The translations under genes were made by a program, and so were the position numbers. A stretch of 64,000 bases of DNA from Metaphire vulgaris (lineage: Eukaryota; Annelida; Clitellata; Crassiclitellata; Megascolecidae), in the NCBI GenBank assembly GCA_018105865.1, contig CM030865.1:5567682-5631681 (forward strand). The letters are read 5' to 3'. Under the pieces are notes generated by a model, which was given only the letters and a program-made list of their open reading frames with translations, ran no database searches and was not told the origin of the DNA. Positions 10,231 through 20,590 of the stretch are shown here, in pieces (within the stretch, counting starts at the first letter, position 1; every line of letters begins with the position of its first letter).

Positions 10231-10520
10231 CAGTGCCGTAGCAAGGGTATCCAGCGCCCAGGGCCAAGGTGTACTGTTGATGCCCTCAACCAACAAAAGC
10301 CGTTGACAAGCACAAAAAAGGTCATCGCTTATGATCCTTCGGCACCCTCTCAATCTGCGACATGGCGCCCCTATCATTATCTGTCCTGTGTCCTGACGAG
10401 CAAAAAAAGGTTGTCGCTGTCGCATCTCCTTTATTTTTAATAACCCCAAACCCGATTTTGGTGCCCCCCACCTCGGCTCCCGGGGGCGGCTGCCACCCCC
10501 GCCTTCTTGCTACGCCACTG
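10231..10520. mobile_element. hAT-like MITE, GTGGCGTAGC family
   Basis: Ends CAGTGCCGTAGCAAGGG and, inverted from the right, CAGTGGCGTAGCAAGAAGG. A perfect 8-base duplication AAGTTCAA lies at 10223 to 10230 and 10521 to 10528. Inside are GTTGACAAGCACAAAAAAGG and GACGAGCAAAAAAAGGTTG. Confidence 0.9.
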
Positions 10521-10573
10521 AAGTTCAATGATGACGATGATGATGATCAATATACATTATACTTGTTATTCCA

Positions 10574-11679
10574 TTAACCCATCTGATCCCAACTTTTAGT
10601 CTTGTATTCAAAATTAAAGTTAATGCAATATTTGCAGTGTATAAGCTAAAATGAAAGCATATCCAGACCAGTTATGAAATATTTTAGTGGTAACTAGGTT
10701 TTTCAAGTGTGTCCCATATATGGGACTGTGGATCGACGGTTGGGGATCTTTAATTATAGCGTTTGACTCAAAGTTCAATTACATGCTGATCCTATGTAAC
10801 CAGGAAAATTTCTAGAGAGTTAATAACTAATTTTCAGCAAGATCAAGGATTTTATTTTAAAAGAACAAGACTCAGGCAGTAAGAAATAGTATAATGATCC
10901 ATAACGAAAGATTGACGAACGAGATTTTTAAGGTGTCACATGTTCTTCTACCCCCTTTGACATCTAGGTGAAGCATGAAATGTGAATCCAATGTTGCACT
11001 TCAAGTAGAAAATTCGTCCTTTTGCAGAACAATATCAACAGGGACGGTGGGTGGTACTCTCGGCAGCCCCATGTTCCACTTTGTCTCACATCCGACAACA
11101 TACATAGCCTACACCATGAACAAAACAGTAACGGTAGGTCTTGTTCGCATGGAAAGAACTTCTCATTTGGCTGGTTTAGACATGGCAACACTTTTGCCAA
11201 CTTGTATTCACTCAAACTGTTATTGTCGGCAGATGATTATATCACAAGATATAATTGAATCCATTGCTTTGAAGGGCATTGACCACCAATGAGCTTTAAT
11301 GCCACCTCCCATAACACAACAGGCTTCCACGGATGAGCAACTCTATCACCATACTGAAGATCTTTTCCATTCGACCATTCCTCTTCTTGATCTGCTTGAA
11401 ATATGGCTGTAGTATTTTTCAGCTGATATTCGTTTTTGCTGTCTTGTCCTTCCAGGACTGATCCCAGACCTTATAACAGATTCAGACACAATATAAGAAA
11501 TGTCAAACTGACTTCTGTGCTGTCATCATCACTGCCCTCTAATATTGTAATATTGCAAGTCCTGATTGTAGCTTTCAAAGCCAATGCAAGAAGTTGAAGA
11601 GGCAGACATATTGTGTATCATCAGGGGAAGGTCACATTATTCATCAGCACTGTCTGTCAAAAAGACAGACAGATGGTCA

Positions 11680-11751
<72 letters not shown>

Positions 11752-12451
11752 CTAGTCTCTCATTCATCTGACTGTTCAGAATTTTAAAACTTAATGAGTG
11801 TTATAAAGATCTGTAAATATATTGAAGATGGTCAGATTACTAGCAGCAATAACAGAATACATGCTAATGTAAATCAGAAAATATGTGATAATATACACCA
11901 TTCAGTGCAATACAAAAACATGAAATGGCAGAAGAGAGTCAGTATGATGGATAGAATACCAAGTTTGAAACAGGCATTGTCCATTTGTAGTTTTGGCATA
12001 CTTCAGCTAAACACAGTAAGTGCTTATATGCATATTATCTACCCCTACATAATGTTCGTTCCCACAGTCCCAAAAAATGGACCTTTTTTCAATATAAAAT
12101 TTTTTATGGAAATATTATATTCACTTCCAAACTTTTTTATGAACTAATAACAAACATAACAGTTAACTAATTTAATACAACAAAATTTGGAAATATTGCA
12201 AACAAATATAATTTATTATAGCTTTTATCATTGAAAATTTTTGCAATCGAAAACTTGCGGTATCACGACAGTTTAAATTCTAATAACATTTAATTGAAAC
12301 CACTTAGGCAGCTAAAAATTATCTTGAAATGTTACCTATTATCACCTGTAATAAACGTGTAAGTAACAAGGATTTATTCACAAAACGCTTTCTTTGTGTG
12401 AGTACTTATGTGACTGTCCCTAATATGGGACTGTGGGATCAGATGGGTTAA
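10574..12451. mobile_element. TTAA-bounded 1.9-kb element, piggyBac-like
   Basis: The left end TTAACCCATCTGATCCCA is an exact inverted copy of the right end, and TTAA is the target-site word on both sides. Subterminal palindromes repeat near both ends: TCCCATATATGGGA near 10712 and GTCCCTAATATGGGAC near 12416. TTAA targets with CCC-starting ends define piggyBac elements. The interior contains a (TA)33 tract and only broken frames, the longest 117 codons at 11794. A worn transposase is possible on the minus strand at 10964 to 11260 but is not convincing. Confidence 0.75.
11684..11750. repeat. (TA)33 microsatellite
   Basis: An uninterrupted TA run inside the TTAA-bounded element. Confidence 0.97.
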
Positions 12452-12650
12452 CTTAATACGTTTTCATATGGTGTGGCAGTGCATGTTAGCCACCACATTT
12501 TCATAGCAATAAATTATCCCAAAGCATAATCTTAGCACTTCTGAGCAATTCTTCAGAAGATGCGCTATAAAAATATTCTGTTACATCACATAAGTTCCTG
12601 AGGTGAAAATAAATATTAAAAATTAAAAGTTGCTATAAAAGTTGATTAAC

Positions 12651-12706
12651 CATTGAGATCAAGGAACACGACAGGTATGTGCTGTTCCATTCCAGGTGGA
12701 TGCTCC
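12651..12706 (-). CDS. KIF13: KIF13 exon e23 (56-bp exon)
   Basis: Too short to stand out as an open frame, but its translation E-H-P-P-G-M-E-Q-H-I-P-V-V-F-L-D-L-N matches the KIF13 word following GAPADW. The first base completes the split tryptophan codon of e22 (TG then G), and the last base starts the alanine codon completed by e24. Acceptor TGCTGTTTAG, donor AATG followed by GTTAAT. The acceptor-to-donor phases confirm the placement. Confidence 0.95.
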
Positions 12707-12709
12707 CTA

Positions 12710-13283
12710 AACAGCAGAAACTAAAACACTAAAACTCAAAACAGTACTTTTATGACGAAACAGCAGATACAGTAAAATGCTTGTAATATTATTTACAGTA
12801 TATCAACACATAATGCTATATTGAGGTTCAAAAATCAAGTCATGCATCCTTAAATCCTTGAAAGAAAAGATAATTATCTTTTCTTCAATTTTCTTCAATT
12901 ATAATTGAATATAAATTTAATTCTGAAAAACAGTTTGACTACAAACATATTTCTGAATTAAAGACAAGATTTTTAAAAATCAAAAATTAATGGATTAGTT
13001 AATCAAAACATGCCAAAAATGCAAAAATATACAAACAGGACACCATTGATATGCAACTTGTGAAGATAATCACAGTTATCAGCATTATACTTGATTTTGC
13101 AGTGGTGGCTATAATAAAGCCATAAACTTTTCATGAAATGTATAAGGTGAAAATAAGACATTAAAAATTAACAGTTGGTATTCTAAATAATATTAAAAAA
13201 ATATGAAAAGATCTCACAAGATATATACAATAGCAATGGACCGCTTAAATAAAGAAAAAATGATTTTTGTTACGTCTGCTAAC
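12710..13283. other. Intron between e22 and e23
   Basis: AT-rich DNA without recognised repeats or exons. Confidence 0.45.
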
Positions 13284-13410
13284 CAGTCAGCAGGAGCGCC
13301 TGGAATGCTGCTTCCAACGGCTGGAACTAAAACTGCGTTGCGTTCTTCGGTCAGACAGACCCACTGGTCAATCAGGCTTCGTTCACGGTCAATGTCAGCC
13401 TCTTTCTTAT
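13284..13410 (-). CDS. KIF13: KIF13 exon e22
   Basis: Encodes K-K-E-A-D-I-D-R-E-R, then L-T-E-E-R-N-A-V-L-V-P-A and S-S-I-P-G-A-P-A-D-W. The LTEERNAV-VP and GIPGAPA-W words are near-invariant in KIF13 proteins. It starts in phase 1 and ends after TG of the tryptophan codon. Acceptor GATGATTGCAG, donor TG followed by GTTAGC. Confidence 0.95.
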
Positions 13411-13533
13411 CTGCAATCATCCAAAAACTATTTAAAACAGGACTGATACACTTTGCACTAAATTTGAAACACATAAATAATAATACAAGGCAAGAAATTT
13501 TAAAAAACTGCCTTTAATCAAAGAGAACACTTT

Positions 13534-13582
13534 GTATATATATATATATATAATTTTATATATATATATTGTATTAATATTA

Positions 13583-13620
<38 letters not shown>

Positions 13621-13642
13621 TATATATATATATATATATATA
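13534..13642. repeat. Compound (TA)n microsatellite
   Basis: Several TA blocks broken by short TTTTA and TTGTATTAATA interruptions. Tyr/Ile-rich open frames over it are artefacts. Confidence 0.95.
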
Positions 13643-13960
13643 TGCACAATTTTGATTATACAGCTAAATTATCTTTTGATTCTGACTGAATTTTATCTAT
13701 TTCAACTCTTATATGAACCAATGTACAGGGTGATCAAGAAAATAAAAAAAGTAAAAGGATATTTCAACCAAGACTCAGATTACCAGTAAACAGATTTGTC
13801 ACAGTAATTACAGAATCAACACTAGCACTCGAATGATAAAGTTACATAACTGTATCCATTTACATTTTAGACCAAGTAGTGTTGATTTTACAGCTAAATA
13901 GCTGTCGGAGAGCCCTGACATCTCTAATTATTATTAATGGAAAGAACGAAAAACGAGTAC

Positions 13961-14204
13961 CTTCTTTATTCATGATCTTCTGCAATTGCTCGTCCAGGTA
14001 TTCGCGGCGTTTTTCCAGCGCCTCCGACCATTTCTCCCGCAGGAGAGCGAGGTCCTCCTCCTGGTAGCTGTCGAGCCCCTTCTGGAGCTTAGATCTGGCA
14101 CAGACACCACCGATGGAGATGTGGCTGATTGATTCACAGATTATTGGCAGAGTACCGGAGTTCTGTACGGGCTTCACTTGCACAAGTATACGACGCGAAT
14201 GACC
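13961..14204 (-). CDS. KIF13: KIF13 exon e21
   Basis: A 244-base exon, the largest in the gene. It reads G-H-S-R-R-I-L-V-Q-V-K-P-V-Q-N-S-G-T-L-P, then S-I-S-H-I-S-I-G-G-V and a charged helix S-Y-Q-E-E-D-L-A-L-L-R-E-K-W with E-Y-L-D-E-Q-L-Q-K. These are the KIF13 words following the LRQGQSRR motif. Phase 0 in, one base carried out. Acceptor GAAAACAG, donor GAAG followed by GTACTC. Confidence 0.96.
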
Positions 14205-14240
14205 CTGTTTTCAATCAATCCAACAGCATCACATGCCTAT

Positions 14241-14320
14241 TTAACCATTTTCCCCGTTTGCCCGAGAATACTCATCCATTTTACATTATGTAGCAAATAA
14301 ATGAACAGCAAAAGGGTTAA
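14241..14320. mobile_element. 80-bp TTAA-bounded MITE, copy 2
   Basis: Begins TTAACCATTTTCCCCGTTTG and ends AAAGGG-TTAA. Its core CATCCATTTTACATT and AAATAAATGAACAG matches the copy at 21744. It lies 37 bases upstream of exon e21. Confidence 0.65.
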
Positions 14321-14631
14321 AATCAATGCTCAAAAGAACAGCAACAGTTCGATCAAACGATTAAAAAACGGACAAATATTTTTTCAACTTTCTTAATGCG
14401 CCTTCAACTGCTACTAAGATCAATTCAACATGCTTTATTACCTCTGATTTATTATTAAATCATTATTCATTATTATCAATATTAATTTTGTTCCCAATGC
14501 TTTTTGAAAGCAAAGTTAAGTTAAGTGAACTCTTGATCATTCATCCTTGTGAATAGAATAGACATGAATCGATGAAGAAAAACAGAGATGAAGGAGGAAT
14601 AAACACAGTTAAAGTATCTAAGCAACAGAGA

Positions 14632-14636
<5 letters not shown>

Positions 14637-14713
<77 letters not shown>
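14637..14713. repeat. (TC)38 microsatellite
   Basis: An uninterrupted TC run. The Ser/Leu and Arg/Glu repeat frames over it are artefacts. Confidence 0.97.
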
Positions 14714-14715
<2 letters not shown>

Positions 14716-14834
14716 GTGTGTGTGTCTCTGACCCCATCTGTCTGTCTCTGCCAGCCTCTCTCTCACACATAAATTTGCACAAAAATAGAACTTAGAAATG
14801 CAGCTATTTTGTATCACAGTTGATGAAATTTCAC

Positions 14835-14967
14835 CTGTCTCAACTGATAGATTCCACTGGTAGGTACTTCATCCTTTGAAGCAACCTCCACAGGTACATA
14901 TTCTCCCTGCTCATTCAATTCGTGTATCTCAACCCAGAGCTCTAGCTTCCGTGTTAATTCTCGCCAT
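14835..14967 (-). CDS. KIF13: KIF13 exon e20
   Basis: Reads W-R-E-L-T-R-K-L-E-L-W-V-E-I-H-E-L-N, G-E-Y-V-P-V-E-V and V-P-T-S-G-I-Y-Q-L-R-Q. This is the family's SEVTRKLEFWV...LRQ segment and part of the DUF3694 region. The first base completes an AGA codon with e19, and the exon ends in phase 0. Acceptor AAAAATAAAG, donor CAG followed by GTGAAA, which departs from the consensus at position +5. Confidence 0.95.
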
Positions 14968-15247
14968 CTTTATTTTTAAAAAACATAAAAGCAAAAGTTA
15001 AAAGCACTCAGATTCAGTGTTTGTGCATGTGAAATGTTAACAATGTATGAAAAAGTTTATTAATACAAGACACTGCAAGTCTTTTGCACGAGAAAACCAG
15101 GTTATAGTAATTAAGTTTACAATAAATAGCAATTAACGTCTACATCTAACAGGAATGATGAAAATGCAGCAGCAAGAAATTTACTAATGAAGGTCAAAGG
15201 TCATTAGAAAACCCAATATTCAAGGCAGCTTCATGGTCAATTCAGAA

Positions 15248-15532
15248 CTAAAAGTCATTGCCAAAATGTACAATACATTTGCAAGGTTCAGAAGTCATTG
15301 CCAACATGTACATACATTTGCAAGGCTTAAGAAGTCATTGCCAACATGTACATACATTTGCAAGGCTTAAGAAGTCATTGCCAACATGTACATACATTTG
15401 CAAGGCTTAGAAGTCATTGCCAACATGTACATACATTTGCAAGGCTTAAGAAGTCATTGCCAACATGTACATACATTTGCAAGGCTTAGAAGCCATTGCC
15501 AAAATGTACAATACATTTGCAAGGCTTAGAAG
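15248..15532. repeat. Minisatellite, unit about 40 bp, seven copies
   Basis: Units contain GAAGTCATTGCCAACATG, TACATACATTTG and CAAGGCTTA. Terminal units are more divergent than inner ones, as expected after unequal exchange. Confidence 0.93.
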
Positions 15533-15806
15533 TCATAGCCATGTCTAGTCTTCAGCAACAAAATTCTGAATATCGATAGCTAAATTTATGGCCTGCTGTC
15601 AGCATAGACTAACCCTCACATACAATGCTCCAGTAACAATAATTAAATGACAATGCTTAAGCTTCTTCACGGTTCTTAAGCCAGTATAATTACCGGTAAT
15701 TACTCCACATTGTTCTGTGTTCCACATGGCTGATTACCAGTTGATCAGAGAGTCTATTCATATATAATACATCGACTGCTTCATTCATACACAAAATGAA
15801 TCGTAC

Positions 15807-15961
15807 CTGTCGATTATCGACTGAGACTTAGCCTGGACCTGCTCCATCTCCCAATCGGACCTGCTCCCAAAGGCGGCGCAGCGATGGCCCCAGACCTCGA
15901 TCGACAGAGCACCGCTCATGCAGTGCTCAACAAACTCATCGTTCACATGAACGGTGAATTC
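15807..15961 (-). CDS. KIF13: KIF13 exon e19
   Basis: Encodes E-F-T-V-H-V-N-D-E-F-V-E-H, then G-A-L-S-I-E-V-W-G-H and E-Q-V-Q-A-K-S-Q-S-I-I-D-R. It matches the KIF13 run EFSVNITEDFIEHLSEGALAIEVYGH. Phase 0 in, two bases (AG) carried into e20. Acceptor TCTCTCGAAG, donor AG followed by GTACGA. A C2-like beta-sandwich role is inferred from kinesin-3 relatives. Confidence 0.95.
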
Positions 15962-16045
15962 CTTCGAGAGAAACAAAGAACGCGCATCATTTACTACATA
16001 CAAAGACATTACAAGAAATGGCGAAAGCAAGAAATCATCCTTTAA

Positions 16046-16124
16046 TTAACCCTTAACTGTGTATTTAACTGCAACTCAATGTAAAATGGACGGATATATC
16101 CGGGATCCCTAGTTAAGGGGTTAA
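16046..16124. mobile_element. 79-bp TTAA-bounded MITE, copy 3
   Basis: TTAACCCTTAACTGTG at the left and AGTTAAGGGG-TTAA at the right. The interior is nearly identical to the copy at 424 (ACTCAATGTAAAATGGACGG). Confidence 0.75.
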
Positions 16125-16129
16125 AGCCA

Positions 16130-16865
16130 CAAATTTAAAGCAAGGCAATTGTTGTGTAACAAAATGACCAAGGACAATGAAATTATAAGTGTCCTCACAA
16201 TCAAACAAGCAACATTTCTTAAAATTCTTAAATTTAAAAAAATTCCATTTGTATCTGTTCTTACGGTCATAAAATAATTTAGTAATAGTTAAAATTGTCA
16301 TTTAATATCTGTCTTGTCAGCCGATATGGCATCCATCTATAGCAGGGAATGTGCCAAATTCGACTGAATGGTCCATTTTGCCCTTTTCAAGCAGCTGTCA
16401 TGCTCTTTGTATGACCAGTTGGTCTTCCTCATTCTCCTTTCTACGCTGTTTAGCTATCTTCCTTAATTCACCCTTGTGCATTTTTGACTTGTGGCGGCCA
16501 ATTCTTTACCTCATGAACGTCAGAGTTTTTCAAAACGAACTGATTCTTGTGTTTCCTTCTTCTCATTTTCAAGCCACTTTTGCATAATATTTTCCTGTAT
16601 TTTGGCCAGTTGTGCCTGTTTCTCTTCCTCTGTTAATAGTTTAATCTCTTCGGCTGATTTGGAAAAGTTAGAATGACCCGCGCAAGCCTCAAATTCAATC
16701 TTTGTTATTATAATTAAGATTTCCAAATGACAAAACATCTGTACAGTGGTCAGTATCAGATAACATTCAACGCTTTGACAAAACTCCAGAATTATAAATT
16801 ATACACGACTATAAACACAAATTACAAGTAATAATAATTAAAAGAGCTCACAATCACTAACATAC
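16130..16865. other. Intron between e18 and e19
   Basis: AT-rich intronic DNA. Minus-strand frames near 16520 to 16738 are rich in Glu/Lys and look helix-forming. They have no kinesin similarity and no splice-site support, so I do not call an exon. Confidence 0.4.
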
Positions 16866-17036
16866 CTTGGTATGATCAAAATTAAAAGAGATATCTTCCG
16901 GACGTCTGAGCGATGTTGTTTCCAGACCGACCACAGGCGGAACAACAATTGGTTCTGGGTAACACCAGAACGCATACTGACAGAAGACAAAGTGGGACAG
17001 TGCAGGGGGCAGGCCCCGTGCCTCTTTGATCACAAC
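16866..17036 (-). CDS. KIF13: KIF13 exon e18
   Basis: A 57-codon phase-0 exon: V-V-I-K-E-A-R-G-L-P-P-A-L-S-H-F-V-F-C-Q-Y-A-F-W, then P-E-P-I-V-V-P-P-V-V and F-N-F-D-H-T-K. It corresponds to KIF13 LQATGLP-HLSHFVFCKYSFW and the FDHC-N end. Acceptor TCTCTTCTAG, donor AAG followed by GTATGT. Confidence 0.95.
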
Positions 17037-17291
17037 CTAGAAGAGAAAACAATCAAGAGAAAGTGAAATCAATGATGCCGATGAAGAAGAACTACATCAT
17101 GAAACAAACCATAGAAGACAGAACAATGTAAAATGCTGCTTTTGTCAGTTAAATGAAGATGAATATTGGGTTAATGATGTGCATTGCTTTGACTAATACA
17201 AATACACCCCCAAAATGTATCGACAGCATTACGTGTTATTGCCTATAATTTTTCTCAACAGAATGGAAAACCAGAGATGGGCCAACAAAAC

Positions 17292-17662
17292 ACTAGATGA
17301 ATGGATAACATACAAAATAGAAAGAAGAAACAGACAACTCTAGAAGGAAAACCAAGAATTGAATGGCTGGGTGGAATAAGGAGGTAACTATATCCGACCC
17401 CCAAATGGTTTGAGTATCAATAACAATAAGAGGGGTAACTGCATTTACTTCCTTATTTCACCGGACCCTTCAACTGATATTTTCACCACTAAGGAGGTAA
17501 CTGCATTTACTTCCTTATACATCTTGGGCCCTTCAATTGACAACCTCACCATTAAGGTGGTAACTGCATTTAACTCCTTATTCCACCCAACCATTCAATT
17601 AGATGAATGGATAACATCAAAGAAAACTCCGAAATGAAGAATCTGACAACTCTAGAAGGAAT
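17292..17662. repeat. Three-copy tandem repeat inside a 60-bp direct repeat
   Basis: Three units of about 67 bases carry GGTAACTGCATTTACTTCCTTA (17405 to 17590, in part). They are framed by two copies of a segment with GATGAATGGATAACATC and GACAACTCTAGAAGGAA at 17292 to 17352 and 17600 to 17662. The arrangement looks like a segmental duplication that captured the array. Confidence 0.7.
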
Positions 17663-17794
17663 AGACCAATATAATACTGAGCAAAGTGGAATGATTTCGT
17701 ATCTAATTATTGCTGCCAAGCAGGCGGAAATTAATGATGATAATGTGCTACACAAAATCCCAAAAGTCGTAATTGTAAAAAGGTGCCTTTTAAC

Positions 17795-17977
17795 CTGACA
17801 CACAATGTTAGCACCAATAGCGACCCCGGGTTCATCGTCCATTTCGTGAATACAAGATGGCGGCCGGCTGCCAGACGCACTCGTGTCATTGCCGCTGTCG
17901 GAACTGACATCGTCCGGCAGATGCTCAGGAAGTCTTCCTGACACACGACTCAGCTCAACATGAAGACGACCAGCAAC
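17795..17977 (-). CDS. KIF13: KIF13 exon e17
   Basis: Begins V-A-G-R-L-H-V-E-L-S-R-V-S-G and continues through a Ser/Asp-rich run (S-S-D-S-G-N-D-T-S) to D-D-E-P-G-V-A-I-G-A-N-I-V-C-Q. The start matches KIF13 VAGRLHVEVMRLSG. The low-complexity middle is a variable loop in the family. Phase 0 at both ends; acceptor GTCATGAAG, donor CAG followed by GTTAAA. Confidence 0.94.
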
Positions 17978-18013
17978 CTTCATGACAAAAATTCATGTGA
18001 ACAATTGTAAATA

Positions 18014-18014
18014 C

Positions 18015-18053
<39 letters not shown>

Positions 18054-18335
18054 AAAAAGTAAGAAGGGTTTGTAACCATATGCAACTACAGACAGACCGA
18101 CAGACAGACACACAGACAGACAAGCGGACAGATAGACACGCAGACAGATAGACACGCAGACAGATAGACACACAGACAGATAGACACGCAGACAGATAGA
18201 CATGCGGACAGATAGACATGCGGACAGACAGACATGCAGACAAATAGACATGCAGACAGACAGACACACAGACAGGATAGACACACAGACAGATAGACAG
18301 GCAGACAGATAGACATGCAGTCAGATAGACATACA
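18014..18335. repeat. (GAAA)n and degenerate GACA/GATA array
   Basis: About ten GAAA units (18014 to 18053) are followed by a long array of CAGACAGATAGACAYG-type units (18087 to 18335). A small outlier lies at 18479 to 18512. The cysteine-rich minus-strand frames of 76 to 132 codons are translations of this array. Confidence 0.95.
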
Positions 18336-18525
18336 GAACTACATCCTGAAATAAACCATAGAAGTCAGAACAATGCAAAATATCATTTTTATTAATTAAA
18401 TGAAGATGAACATAGGGTGAAGATGAAATTTTTAATCATAATGAAATTTAATCATTAAATTTTGTATTTAAACTTAATCAGACAGACAGGCAGACACTCA
18501 GACAGACAGATGCTGCATTTGCTAC

Positions 18526-18672
18526 CTCTCCTTGCTGGCTTATAATCGGAACATGATATTCGAGCTTGGCATCGTAAAAGAGTGCCTCAAGGAAGATGTT
18601 TGCGACGCCAATGAGCATGTGGTTCTCCTGCGTTTCGAAAAATGGATCGTTCTTCGAAGGGGTGCCATCGTC
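18526..18672 (-). CDS. KIF13: KIF13 exon e16
   Basis: A 49-codon phase-0 exon reading D-D-G-T-P-S-K-N-D-P-F-F-E, then Q-E-N-H-M-L-I-G-V-A-N-I-F-L-E, F-Y-D-A-K-L-E-Y and V-P-I-I-S-Q-Q-G-E. It matches DPFY-QENH-LIGVANVFLE and VPIISQQGE of KIF13A. Acceptor CTCAAAATAG, donor GAG followed by GTAGCA. Confidence 0.96.
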
Positions 18673-18907
18673 CTATTTTGAGGAGAACACCAACAATCAG
18701 ATCAAGAACGTTAAAATTTCAAAGCAGCTGCAAAAGACAAAAATTTATTCAGCCAATCACTGGAAACCAGTCAAAGCTCCAACGATTCAAGGCATTCAAT
18801 CGAACCTGTCACTCAATCAGTCACCTGAAACTATTACAACTGGCAATAAATTGACTTCAGTCAACTGTGCATTCAATCATTCAGGCATGTCAATCAAATG
18901 CTGACAT

Positions 18908-19221
18908 CAGGGGTGGCCAAACCTACAGAAGGTGCGAGCCGCAAATGACAATTTTCAAAAGCTTGGGAGCCGCATTGCCAAAATCAGACGCGGAAACCAG
19001 GCAGCGTGACCAAATTCTTTGCCAAATATAATGCTCCACTGCTAATTTCATGGGAACTATGAAAAAACTGGCAAACAGGCAAAATTATTACTGTTATGTG
19101 GCAATTGTACGCTTCTGTTGATCAGTTAATCTGCTCTGCAAAAATTTCTAAACTATTCGTGAGCCGTAGATTCTGCTAGAAGAGCCGTAGCGACTCGCGA
19201 GCCACAGTTTGACCATCCCTG
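18908..19221. mobile_element. hAT-like MITE, GGGGTGGCCAAAC family
   Basis: Left end CAGGGGTGGCCAAACC and right end AGTTTGACCATCCCTG are inverted repeats typical of hAT elements. The expected 8-base duplication is not visible (GCTGACAT against GTTTATAA), so one flank may have changed. A worn second copy lies at 29592. Confidence 0.65.
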
Positions 19222-19262
19222 GTTTATAAGAAGCCAGTATCGATGCTGGATGTGAGCTGAAC

Positions 19263-19406
19263 CTTCAGTGGAAGTGGCTTTTCTTTGCGCTCTTCGTAAT
19301 GTCGCGCATTTCGATCAATTTGTTCTCAAATTTCTCCACAGACCACACAAGATTTCCTTTACCTCGACACTTGACTAGAATTGCAGGTTCACTAAGGAAC
19401 GCTCCA
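19263..19406 (-). CDS. KIF13: KIF13 exon e15, frame-disrupted
   Basis: The middle reads G-A-F-L-S-E-P-A-I-L-V-K and G-N-L-V-W-S-V-E-K-F-E-N-K-L then I-E-M-R-D, clear KIF13 sequence. The acceptor ATGTTTTAG leaves one base before this frame, whereas e14 ends in phase 0, so direct joining gives an early stop. After M-R-D the expected Y-E-E-R-K-E-K-P-L-P-L-K lies one base out of frame (GACATTAC instead of a nine-base GACATNTAC). The exon length, 144, is divisible by three and its end is in phase with e16, so the two shifts cancel. Donor AAG followed by GTTCAG. Sequence error or a damaged allele are both possible. Confidence 0.85.
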
Positions 19407-19454
19407 CTAAAACATAAAAACATAAACATAATGACATCATCTGAAAGTATCACA

Positions 19455-19600
19455 TAAACATACAGAGTAAAACATACACACACAGAGAGCAAAACATACA
19501 TACATACAAAACAACACATACAAACATACAGAGCAAGGCATATGAACAATCAGCACAAAACATACAAAATGACAGAACAAAACATAAAAGCAGACAGAGC
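19455..19600. repeat. Degenerate CATACA/CAGAGCAAAACATA array
   Basis: A loose array of ACATACA and AGAGCAAAACATA words just upstream of e15. It has no strict unit length. Confidence 0.7.
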
Positions 19601-19604
19601 ACAG

Positions 19605-19880
19605 AACCACTGAATGGGTACTCGAGAGGGTATGCATATCAAAACACTTTTGGAGTCCATCAAACAAAGAAAACTTTCATATTTTGGCCAAATCGCGAGG
19701 TAAAAAAGGCAATCTGCTTGGAGAGAGGAATTAAACAAGAAAATGATGGTTCTCGAAAACAAGGAGGAGTTGGATAGATGACATCACGACAGGACTGGAA
19801 TAGCAATGAAACAAGCAATCACAAGACCAGGTAACAGAGAACAGAGTATGCAAGCTAATTTGTGCTGCATTCCACACTTG
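19605..19880 (+). mobile_element. LINE 3-prime fragment, reverse-transcriptase C terminus, broken
   Basis: Across two frames the plus strand reads L-L-E-S-I-K-Q-R-K like, then F-G-Q-I-A-R like, and G-R-x-W-I-D-D-I-T-T-G-L like words of a non-LTR reverse-transcriptase C-terminal region. Frameshifts break it. A related fragment is at 34430, and a comparable segment is on the minus strand at 63829. Confidence 0.6.
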
Positions 19881-20590
19881 TAGTGAGAACAGCCAAAGAT
19901 AATATTCAGCCCAGCCTGCTAGTTAGTTAGCTACATGATGATTTATATAGCACTATTGTCCTAGCAGGCTGGCTAGAGTCAAGAGCGCTTTACACGGTAC
20001 TATACAAGCATCCGAACAAGTGCAGTTTTGAGTCAGAGACATGACACTAAATTTGCAGTTTGCAAATTGCTATTTTTTTCTGAGGCGAGGAGTGTAACTA
20101 CGAGAATTTGAATGGAGCCATGTGAGAATAGTACATGGATGGAAAGCCAGTCCATGGGAAGGCACAGCTCAGATGTTGCTCAAAAGGATATTTTAAAAAT
20201 GGTCTTCATTGAGCAAAGTCACTGAAGTCGCATCGATACAAGCGGAAGGAAACAGTAGTGGTTCGAGAAATTGGCAATTGGTGGGCGGGAAGGGGTGAAA
20301 CTTTTAAGCATGGGTTAACTATTTTTCATAAACCTGGACTAGTCTACCAGTAGTTGTTTAGAATGAGCGCACTGAAGTATAGAGGTCACCGAGGGAGGCA
20401 TTCAATAGAGGGCATGGGCCTGTCTGTGGAGCTGTCTTTGGATGGAAGAACATGAATGTCATGTACACTAATCCGGCAATAGTACCATAAAAGATAAAAA
20501 TTGCAAAATTAGTTGATGATGCAGGACTCATACTATATCAATGAATAGATGATATTAAGTGAGAAAATTCATGTTTATACCCAAACTGAC
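19880..20590. other. Intron between e14 and e15
   Basis: Contains a 12-base inverted pair CCAGCCTGCTAG/CTAGCAGGCTGG near 19914 and 19962, joined by the TTTATATAGCAC word of retroposon tails. Nothing else is recognised. Confidence 0.45.

Noticed and set aside
10964..11292. Intact piggyBac transposase
   Set aside because: Only weak word similarity across broken frames; not enough to support a call.
16520..16738. An extra coiled-coil KIF13 exon
   Set aside because: The Glu/Lys-rich frame has no family similarity, and e18 already joins e19 in phase.
17955..18378. Cysteine-rich frames of up to 132 codons
   Set aside because: They are read-throughs of the CAGACAGATAGA array.
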